Source: an uncultured Desulfobulbaceae bacterium (GTDB taxonomy: Bacteria; Desulfobacterota; Desulfobulbia; Desulfobulbales; Desulfobulbaceae). From it: DNA of 8,213 nucleotides. Within the stretch, counting starts at the first letter, position 1; each line of letters begins with the position of its first letter. The DNA is taken from the NCBI GenBank assembly GCA_945787305.1, contig CALZIH010000119.1:1-8213 (forward strand), in the 5' to 3' direction. The position numbers and the translations under genes are program-made. The notes under the pieces are model-generated. The model made no database searches. It was given only the letters and a program-made list of their open reading frames with translations, and was not told the DNA's origin. Below, one piece after another: positions 1-5,457 of the stretch.

Positions 1-1274
1 TCTGTAAATCCACTCTCATCAATGGCAATCCCTACCTCTAGAGCCACATCCCGGACAATATCTACCGGAAAGCCATAGGTATCGTAGAGTTTAAAGATAA
101 AGTCACCGTCGACACAGGCAGCCTCCCGCTGGAGCTTGCCCAAGCGCTTTATCTCCCGGTTCAGCATGGCAAGACCGTTATCCAGGGTTTCACCAAAACG
201 ATCTTCCTCGTTGGTAACGACTTTGGCCAATAATTCACGGGCATCGGCAAGATGGGGATACGCCTCTTCCATAATCTCGATCACCAAGGAACAGACGCCG
301 GGGAAAAAACTCGTCAGCCCAAGACTGCGGCCAAAACGAATAGCTCGGCGCATAATTCGGCGCAAGACATAGCCACGCCCTTCATTTGAGGGCAGCACGC
401 CATCTGCGACCAGGAAGGTAGTTGCCCGGGCATGATCGGCAATGACCCGCATGGCCACATCATCCTGGGAGTTATCCTTATAGGCTTTGGAAGATAAATC
501 GGCAATATGATCAACGAGGGGAACAAAAAGATCACAGTCGAAATTATTGAACTTCCCCTGCAGTACCGCCGCCACTCGCTCAAGCCCCATTCCGGTGTCA
601 ATGGACGGTTTAGGCAAGGGTGTCATCGCCCCGGACTCATCCCGGTTAAACTGCATAAATACAAGATTCCACAACTCTAAAAATCGGTCGCAGTCACAAC
701 CGACAGCACAATCGGGGCGATCACAACCATTTTCTGGCCCCTGATCAATATGGATTTCAGAACAGGGACCGCAAGGACCGGTGTCGCCCATGGCCCAAAA
801 GTTATCGGCTTCACCGAGACGAACAATCCGTCCCTTGGGAAGATTCTCAATTTGTTCCCAAAGCTCAAAGGCTTCGTCATCTTCACGAAAGACAGAAACC
901 CAGAGCTGTTCCGGATTCAGGCCCAGCTCCTTGGTTAGAAATTCCCAGGCATAGAGAATGGCGTCCGCCTTAAAGTAATCACCAAAGGAAAAATTCCCGA
1001 GCATCTCAAAAAATGTATGGTGACGGGCGGTATGCCCGACATTTTCCAGGTCATTATGTTTTCCACCAGCGCGCACACAACGTTGCGAAGTGACGGCACG
1101 CACATAATCCCTCTTCTCTTCGCCGATAAACACTTTTTTAAACTGTACCATACCGGCATTCGTAAAAAGCAGTGTGGGATCATCATGGGGCACTAAAGAT
1201 GAGGATTGAACAACGGCGTGCCCCTTGTCCTCAAAATATGTTAAAAACCGTGATCGTATTTCGTTACCGTTCAT
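1..1274 (-). CDS. alaS: Alanine--tRNA ligase, N-terminal part (cut by window edge)
   Basis: Class II aminoacyl-tRNA synthetase that charges tRNA-Ala with alanine in the cytoplasm. The reading frame is open for 424 codons from ATG (1272-1274) to the window edge; the C-terminal half (rest of the tRNA-recognition region, editing and C-Ala domains) lies outside. The N-terminus (MNGNEIRSRFLTYFEDKGH) and SSSLVPHDDPTLLFTNAGM (24-42) are hallmark AlaRS sequence. RCVRAGGKHNDLENVG (65-80) and the following HHTFFEMLGNFSFGDYF cover motif 2, and DTGMGLERVAAVLQG (226-240) is motif 3. A cysteine cluster (C184, C189, C193, C195) sits in the catalytic domain; similar insertions occur in other bacterial AlaRS. 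The start matches family N-termini although no good Shine-Dalgarno is visible. It lies 80 bp downstream of the isochorismatase gene on the same strand, with no terminator between, so co-transcription is possible. Confidence 0.97.
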   Translation of the reverse strand, partial: MNGNEIRSRFLTYFEDKGHAVVQSSSLVPHDDPTLLFTNAGMVQFKKVFIGEEKRDYVRAVTSQRCVRAGGKHNDLENVGHTARHHTFFEMLGNFSFGDYFKADAILYAWEFLTKELGLNPEQLWVSVFREDDEAFELWEQIENLPKGRIVRLGEADNFWAMGDTGPCGPCSEIHIDQGPENGCDRPDCAVGCDCDRFLELWNLVFMQFNRDESGAMTPLPKPSIDTGMGLERVAAVLQGKFNNFDCDLFVPLVDHIADLSSKAYKDNSQDDVAMRVIADHARATTFLVADGVLPSNEGRGYVLRRIMRRAIRFGRSLGLTSFFPGVCSLVIEIMEEAYPHLADARELLAKVVTNEEDRFGETLDNGLAMLNREIKRLGKLQREAACVDGDFIFKLYDTYGFPVDIVRDVALEVGIAIDESGFT

Positions 1275-1354
1275 TACTGTCAGGGGTTAGGGTTCTTATT
1301 GCAGGACCAGGACATTCATCTTCTTAATGCCCCCTTGTCCGAGGTGACTGTTCA

Positions 1355-1906
1355 TTACTTTAGATAGGGCAACATGGCTTTGAATTCAGGTGTTCCGGCC
1401 TGTTGCAGCAACTCATAGATAATCATTTCGGCGGGCATCGGGATTGCGCCGATATATCGCAAGTGATCCCGGCCGAAGCGATCGTTTTCCGGTGTTCGTG
1501 AAGAAACCGCATCGGCAACAACTCGTACCTTATATCCACCAGCTAGAGCTCCCATGGCCGTCTGATAGATGCAGATGTGCGTTTCCACCCCACAAAGCAG
1601 CAGGGTATCAATCGTTGCCGGCAACCGATCCAATTCCCGCTTGACTTCCGCATTGGCCAATCCGTTAAATTCGACTTTGTCTGGACAGGGCACTCCGCTT
1701 AACAACTCGGCAAGTTCGGGAACAATTGGGCCGACACCCTTCTTATATTGGGTATTACTTAATATCGGCATGGAAATCGTCCTTGCCAGTCGAATCATCA
1801 GGCTGATGTTTTTCACCACTCGATCGGCCCCATGAATATGGGCCATAAGGCGTTCTTGCGGATCAACCACATACAAGCAGCAGCGTTCAGGAAGAAGAAA
1901 ACTCAT
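1355..1906 (-). CDS. Isochorismatase-family cysteine hydrolase (paralogue A)
   Basis: A 183-residue single-domain hydrolase of the isochorismatase/nicotinamidase superfamily, usual length for the YcaC-like branch. The expected catalytic triad is visible: D15 in LYVVDPQERL, K77 in CPDKVEFNGL and C112 in CGVETHICIYQTA. No signal peptide or membrane segment, so cytoplasmic. The fold is shared by enzymes acting on isochorismate, nicotinamide, N-carbamoyl amines and unknown substrates, and nothing here fixes the substrate; no siderophore or NAD-salvage genes are in view. An in-frame TAA at 1913-1915 lies 9 bp upstream of the ATG, so the start is firm, but no Shine-Dalgarno precedes it. A close paralogue starts at 8007 on the other strand: 45 of 62 aligned residues are identical over the first third, with many synonymous differences, so the duplication is not recent. 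Confidence 0.93.
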   Translation of the reverse strand: MSFLLPERCCLYVVDPQERLMAHIHGADRVVKNISLMIRLARTISMPILSNTQYKKGVGPIVPELAELLSGVPCPDKVEFNGLANAEVKRELDRLPATIDTLLLCGVETHICIYQTAMGALAGGYKVRVVADAVSSRTPENDRFGRDHLRYIGAIPMPAEMIIYELLQQAGTPEFKAMLPYLK

Positions 1907-1969
1907 ATTTTTTTATCAGAATGGGAAATTAGCGTATTCACGCTCAATTTAATGGTCATGGTTATCGAC

Positions 1970-1998
1970 TTTTTAGTGAGCCTCTACAGGATTTGCAA
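1970..1998 (-). promoter_or_regulatory. Candidate promoter of isochorismatase A, conserved upstream of paralogue B
   Basis: On the minus strand TTGCAA (1993-1998) and TAAAAA (1970-1975) are separated by exactly 17 bp, a sigma70-like arrangement with 4 of 6 consensus matches in each hexamer. The same TTGCAAAT and CTCACTAAAAA blocks, also 10 bp apart, occur upstream of paralogue B at 7595-7623 in the same orientation relative to the gene, while the bases between them differ. Predicted transcript start is near 1963, giving a leader of about 57 nt. Weak by consensus alone; the conservation is the main support. Confidence 0.42.
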
Positions 1999-2079
1999 TA
2001 GAATTCCTGCCGTCTGGCCCAGCTGGATGAATAGCGATGATAATTTACAACGACTATACACCTTGAAAAGATTCTACAC

Positions 2080-2100
2080 AACAAGGACTTGCCCGAAACG
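2080..2100 (+). repeat. Upstream block shared with paralogue B region
   Basis: AACAAGG, one base, then CTTGCCCGAAACG. The same two blocks occur on the minus strand at 7584-7578 and 7568-7556, separated there by 9 bp. Relative to the two isochorismatase genes the orientation is the same (reading away from the gene). Here they lie about 180 bp from the gene start; at B about 440 bp, or about 230 bp if the MITE-like insert is removed. Confidence 0.45.
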
Positions 2101-2222
2101 AAGTCTATGATTTAGAACCGTAGATCCCTCAAAAATCAAGCTGACCGGTAAAAACCATAGAACGTATATGAACGACTTTAGGAGGCCTTGAAAGGTTCAG
2201 CAAGGGAGACATGGGTATGAAT

Positions 2223-2255
2223 AAAAAAACGCCCCTGTCATTACGACAGGGGCGT
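2223..2255 (-). terminator. Rho-independent terminator of the symporter unit
   Basis: Perfect 11-bp GC-rich stem (2229-2239 with 2245-2255, ACGCCCCTGTC against GACAGGGGCGT), a 5-nt loop, and a run of seven T on the minus strand directly after the stem. It lies 52 bp past the symporter stop codon and marks the 3' end of the leftward transcript. Confidence 0.94.
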
Positions 2256-2307
2256 CAACCGTTCACGAATAAACAGTTATCGGTAAACCTCCGATATCCG
2301 AAAGTCG

Positions 2308-4065
2308 TTATCTACTGATGGTACCAGGTACCCGGATATCTTCCACCAGATGCTGAATATGCTCGGGCGGAGCCGGAGTAATACTGGAGACAAGAATGGC
2401 CACAGCAAAGTTGACCATTGCGCCAACCGCACCAAAGGCCTCTGGTGCAATACCCAGGAAGTGGTTTGCTGTGGTATTGGCGGCCATCTCGGTTCCAGGA
2501 ATAAAAAACCAGCCCTTGAACCAGAAAATGTAGACGAGGGTAATCCCCAAGCCGGCCAACATGCCACATACCGCTCCAATATTATTAACCCGCTTTACAA
2601 AAATACCCATCATCAGGGCAGGGAAAATAGAAGAGGCTGCCAAACCAAAGGCCAGGGCAACAACCTGGGCGGCAAATCCCGGAGGATGCAGACCAAAGTA
2701 ACCGGCCACAGCAATCGCTCCGGCCATAGCTATACGACCGGCCAAAAGCTCAGACTTATCCGTCATGGACGGGATTAAGATACCCTTGAGAATATCGTGG
2801 GAAATGGCGGAAGATATGGCAAGCAGCAAGCCGGCAGCGGTAGACAGAGCAGCAGCAATACCACCGGCGGCAACAAGGGCGATAACCCAATTGGGCAGCT
2901 TGGCAATTTCCGGGTTGGCCAGAACCATGATGTCACGGTCAACTTTAACCATCTCGTTCTCAACTTTATTCCCGCTAGGATCAAGATAGTTACCACCGAC
3001 ATACTGAATTTTGCCGTCACCGTTCTTGTCCTCGAATTTGAGCAGACCGGTTTTCTCCCAGTTTTTAAACCATTGGGGACGCTCTTCATACTGCAGCCAC
3101 TGACCGGCATTGGCACCGGATGTAGGCTGAATGGTTTCCATCAGGTTTAACCGAGCCATGGCACCAACGGCAGGGGCGGTTGTATAGAGGATGGCAATAA
3201 AAACCAGGGACCAACCGACGGAGGAACGAGCGTCTTTAACCTTGGGCACAGTGAAGAAACGGGTGATAACATGGGGCAGACCAGCGGTACCGATCATCAG
3301 GGACAAGGTGTATAAAAAGATATTGAGGGTGTTTCCCTTCTGCAGAGTATACTCATTAAAGCCGAGGTCCACCAGTACCTTGTCCAGTTTATCCAGTAGA
3401 AAAACACCGTTACCGTCTGCCATGGTGGAACCCAAGCCAAGTTGCGGGATAGGGTTGCCGGTCAACTGCAGAGAAATAAAGACTGCGGGTACGGTGTAAG
3501 CGAAGATCAACACACAGTATTGGGCGATCTGGGTATAGGTAATACCTTTCATACCACCAAGAACGGCATAGATGAAGACGATTGCCATGCCCACGAAGAG
3601 ACCGGTTTCATAAGGTAACTCAAGAAAACGGGAAAAGGCAACACCAATACCTTTCATCTGACCGATAACATAGGTCAGGGAGGCGGTAATCAGGCAGATA
3701 ACAGCAACCGCCCTGGCAAAATTTGAATAATAGCGGTCACCGATAAACTCAGGCACAGTAAATTTACCGTATTTGCGAAGATATGGCGCGAGCAGCATGG
3801 CCAACAGGCAGTAACCGCCTGTCCAGCCCATAAGAAATACCGAGGCGTCATAGCCTTTAAAGGCAATAAGACCGGCCATGGAGATAAAAGAGGCTGCCGA
3901 CATCCAATCAGCACCGGTTGCCATACCGTTTAGGACGGGATGAACGCCCTTGCCAGCTACATAAAATTCACCGGTTGTCGCGGCCCGCGCCTTGATGGCA
4001 ATGAAAATATAGAGGGCAAAGGTCGCCCCGACAACAAGATAGGTCATTAACTGTAAACTCATCAT
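2308..4065 (-). CDS. Sodium:solute symporter, VC_2705-type (acetate/carboxylate permease-like)
   Basis: A 585-residue inner-membrane protein of the SSS family (APC/LeuT fold) that couples solute import to the sodium gradient. About 13 hydrophobic helices are visible (near 6-24, 45-65, 75-95, 119-137, 155-173, 182-201, 245-263, 283-303, 393-424, 441-459, 466-488, 496-513, 545-563). The segment AAALSTAAGLLLAISSA (404-420), with S408/T409, matches the family's Na2-site helix. TRFFTVPKVKDAR (268-280) is a typical cytoplasmic loop. A hydrophilic insert (about 304-390) contains an EF-hand-like stretch, DKNGDGKIQY (346-355). The adjacent DUF4212 gene supports the VC_2705 subfamily call. Relatives are annotated as acetate/cation symporters, but the substrate is inferred. 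The start is ATGATG; the second ATG (4060-4062) sits 6 nt after GGGGG and may be the true start. A strong terminator follows. Confidence 0.95.
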   Translation of the reverse strand: MMSLQLMTYLVVGATFALYIFIAIKARAATTGEFYVAGKGVHPVLNGMATGADWMSAASFISMAGLIAFKGYDASVFLMGWTGGYCLLAMLLAPYLRKYGKFTVPEFIGDRYYSNFARAVAVICLITASLTYVIGQMKGIGVAFSRFLELPYETGLFVGMAIVFIYAVLGGMKGITYTQIAQYCVLIFAYTVPAVFISLQLTGNPIPQLGLGSTMADGNGVFLLDKLDKVLVDLGFNEYTLQKGNTLNIFLYTLSLMIGTAGLPHVITRFFTVPKVKDARSSVGWSLVFIAILYTTAPAVGAMARLNLMETIQPTSGANAGQWLQYEERPQWFKNWEKTGLLKFEDKNGDGKIQYVGGNYLDPSGNKVENEMVKVDRDIMVLANPEIAKLPNWVIALVAAGGIAAALSTAAGLLLAISSAISHDILKGILIPSMTDKSELLAGRIAMAGAIAVAGYFGLHPPGFAAQVVALAFGLAASSIFPALMMGIFVKRVNNIGAVCGMLAGLGITLVYIFWFKGWFFIPGTEMAANTTANHFLGIAPEAFGAVGAMVNFAVAILVSSITPAPPEHIQHLVEDIRVPGTISR

Positions 4066-4068
4066 TTT

Positions 4069-4073
4069 CCCCC
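4069..4073 (-). promoter_or_regulatory. Ribosome binding site of the symporter, abutting the upstream stop
   Basis: The minus strand reads TAA-GGGGG-AAA-ATG-ATG, so the GGGGG sits directly after the DUF4212 stop codon. The gap is 3 nt to the first ATG and 6 nt to the second, favouring the second. The arrangement suggests translational coupling of the two subunits. Confidence 0.7.
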
Positions 4074-4328
4074 TTAGTCTTCCTCGACGCCAAATTTACG
4101 ATCAAGCTGATTCATACGCCAGGCGTAGAAAAAGATGAGCACGACAAAAGTATAAATTGAACCCTGCTGCGCAAACCAGAACCCGAGTGGATAGCCACCC
4201 AGGATATGAATACTGTTCAATGCCTTGGCAAATATAATGCCACAGCCATAAGAAACCACGAACCAGACGACAAGACATCCCAAAACAAGCCGGATATTTG
4301 CCCCCCAATACTCCGATTTATCACTCAT
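4074..4328 (-). CDS. DUF4212 family small subunit of the sodium:solute symporter
   Basis: An 84-residue membrane protein with two predicted helices (about 12-33 and 49-70). The pattern YWGANIRLVL, GGYPLGFWFAQQGSIYTFVV and a charged tail RMNQLDRKFGVEED fits DUF4212, the putative small subunit that accompanies VC_2705-type symporters. Its biochemical role is not established; assembly or regulation of the large subunit is an inference from constant pairing. The start at MSDKSEYW is chosen because GGAGG lies 5 nt upstream and the family begins here; the frame stays open for 32 more codons upstream, but that extension has no family-like sequence or ribosome site. Its stop is 8 nt from the symporter ATG. 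Confidence 0.93.
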   Translation of the reverse strand: MSDKSEYWGANIRLVLGCLVVWFVVSYGCGIIFAKALNSIHILGGYPLGFWFAQQGSIYTFVVLIFFYAWRMNQLDRKFGVEED

Positions 4329-4501
4329 AAACGCCTCCGTATTTTTATAGCGACAGAACGAATGTCCCATCACAAAACACCAGGGAATAGCCCCCCGGAA
4401 CTCTTGAACCGGCAGAGCCCACATTTCTGCCGTTCCCCACAGCCAAACAGTGCTACCCTACATGGCTTTTGCAAGCCGCATAGAAAGCTCATCCAGCAAG
4501 A
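4329..4501 (-). other. Long 5' leader of the symporter transcript with two stem-loops
   Basis: From the predicted transcript start near 4501 to the DUF4212 ATG is about 170 nt. Hairpin 1 (4458-4483) has stem GGCTT/AAGCC closed by a GCAA tetraloop and extended by a weaker outer stem. Hairpin 2 (4410-4432) has a perfect 7-bp stem CGGCAGA/TCTGCCG with a 9-nt loop. Neither is followed by a T-run, so they do not look like a terminator. No known riboswitch class is recognised. Confidence 0.45.
4334..4338 (-). promoter_or_regulatory. Ribosome binding site that fixes the DUF4212 start
   Basis: GGAGG on the minus strand, 5 nt before ATG at 4326-4328. It is the only strong site near the gene and argues for the 84-residue product over a longer reading of the frame. 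Confidence 0.8.
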
Positions 4502-4507
4502 TCAAAT

Positions 4508-4536
4508 TTTATACATTTTCAATTGTTTTCTGTCAA
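4508..4536 (-). promoter_or_regulatory. Strong sigma70-type promoter for the DUF4212-symporter pair
   Basis: On the minus strand: TTGACA (4531-4536, perfect -35), a 17-bp spacer, TATAAA (4508-4513, 5 of 6 for -10). Predicted start near 4501. It gives the symporter pair its own transcription independent of the upstream exonuclease and CBS genes. The 199 bp between it and the exonuclease stop (4537-4735) hold only T-rich tracts on the minus strand without a convincing hairpin, so read-through from upstream remains possible. Confidence 0.85.
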
Positions 4537-4735
4537 GAAATTAGCCGGATAAATCAACCAAAACACTTGCAAACAAGGGGTATTTCCAGGAACCCCACCC
4601 AACAACTTGCCGGAATTTCGGACATTCACCGGCCACACTGTCGCATTTCAATGGCAAAAAAAGATAACCCCCTCTTGCACACAACCACAATGTAGCACCT
4701 GTAGCCTAAAATAAAAATCAAAAAAATTGCTCTGT

Positions 4736-5452
4736 TTACCCACGCCCCATTAAACCGAGAATTCGTCCGGCCAGATAGAGCTCTTTCAACGTTCTGATTC
4801 CACCTTGTTTAAATTTTTTCACTAAGAAAAGGAACAGATAGGCTGTCTGCAGAGCATCCTCCAAAGCATCATGAGGCTTAAACCTGGGCAGATTCAATTC
4901 TTCACTCAAATCGTCCAAATTATACGATTCCGATTGGTCGTGCCCTCCAAAATGGTCCGCACACCCTGCCTCCTTGTACCCTCTGGCCAGACGCATGGTA
5001 TCCACACTGGGATTTGACAGCATACCGCCAAGAGTCTTGCGAGCGGCCTTGTTCAAAAAATGCATGTCAATACCGACAAAATGACCAACCAACAACGCAT
5101 CACCACAAAATTCAAGGAACCTCGGCAAGACGTCTTCAATAAGGGGGGCATGGCGTAACTGTTCGGGGGTAATCCGATGGACGAAAGTAGCTGCATTGGG
5201 ATCAATATTTTTCGGTTGAACATAGGCGTGAAACGTCTGGCTCAACTCAATCTGCAGATTCACAATCCGAACAGCGCCAATGGAAATTATCTCATCCTTT
5301 CGTCGATTCAACCCTGTCAGCTCGGTATCACAGACTACAAAACGGTAGTCGGTTAGCAGTTTTCCCTGATCAAAATCCCTGAACAACTCCTGATTTTGCA
5401 CTAGAGCTGGATGCTTGACACGCAACCATGGGAAGAGATCGATTACAGACAA
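4736..5452 (-). CDS. DnaQ-like DEDDh 3'-5' exonuclease
   Basis: A 238-residue protein of the RNase T/DnaQ superfamily, which removes nucleotides from 3' ends of DNA or RNA with two metal ions. All catalytic residues are visible: Exo I VVCDTELTGLN (D42, E44), Exo II VGHFVGIDMHFL (D129), Exo III HDALEDA (H194, D199). It resembles the polymerase III epsilon exonuclease fold but lacks a polymerase-binding tail, and the first 35 residues are a family-specific extension. It starts 5 nt after the CBS gene stop, so the two are almost certainly co-transcribed and probably translationally coupled. The start is TTG (5450-5452) with AGGG 8 nt upstream; no ATG is available near the N-terminus. In proteobacteria such exonucleases sit beside DUF294 proteins and acetate-type symporters (for example, from memory, the PA3232-PA3235 cluster in Pseudomonas aeruginosa). 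The substrate is unknown. Confidence 0.92.
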   Translation of the reverse strand: MSVIDLFPWLRVKHPALVQNQELFRDFDQGKLLTDYRFVVCDTELTGLNRRKDEIISIGAVRIVNLQIELSQTFHAYVQPKNIDPNAATFVHRITPEQLRHAPLIEDVLPRFLEFCGDALLVGHFVGIDMHFLNKAARKTLGGMLSNPSVDTMRLARGYKEAGCADHFGGHDQSESYNLDDLSEELNLPRFKPHDALEDALQTAYLFLFLVKKFKQGGIRTLKELYLAGRILGLMGRG

Positions 5453-5457
5453 CGTAC

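Larger units (their letters stand above)
1907..2222. other. Non-coding region upstream of isochorismatase A
   Basis: No convincing gene in this stretch. It holds a small hairpin AGCGT-ATTC-ACGCT (1931-1944) in the presumed leader of gene A, a candidate promoter for A (1970-1998), and a block at 2080-2100 that recurs upstream of paralogue B. The rest is AT-rich without recognisable structure. Confidence 0.5.

Noticed and set aside
1280..1319. Tiny leader frames (MNVLVLQ and an overlapping 11-codon frame) before alaS
   Set aside because: Too short to distinguish from chance, no repeated Ala codons as expected for attenuation, and no terminator/antiterminator pair seen.
1832..2110. 92-codon plus-strand frame overlapping the start of isochorismatase A
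   Set aside because: No family resemblance, antisense to a firm gene at its start, and no ribosome site; the rest covers the non-coding upstream region.
2211..2318. 35-codon plus-strand frame (MGMNKKTPLSLRQ...) preceded by AGGGAG
   Set aside because: It runs straight through the intrinsic terminator and into the 3' end of the symporter gene on the other strand; the composition is explained by the hairpin.
4577..4596. GGGG...CCCC imperfect hairpin upstream of the symporter promoter
   Set aside because: The stem is broken by bulges and it has neither a T-run nor a matching copy elsewhere, so I could not support a function.
4709..4735. T-rich tract after the exonuclease stop as a possible terminator
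   Set aside because: No stable GC-rich stem precedes the T-runs on the minus strand.
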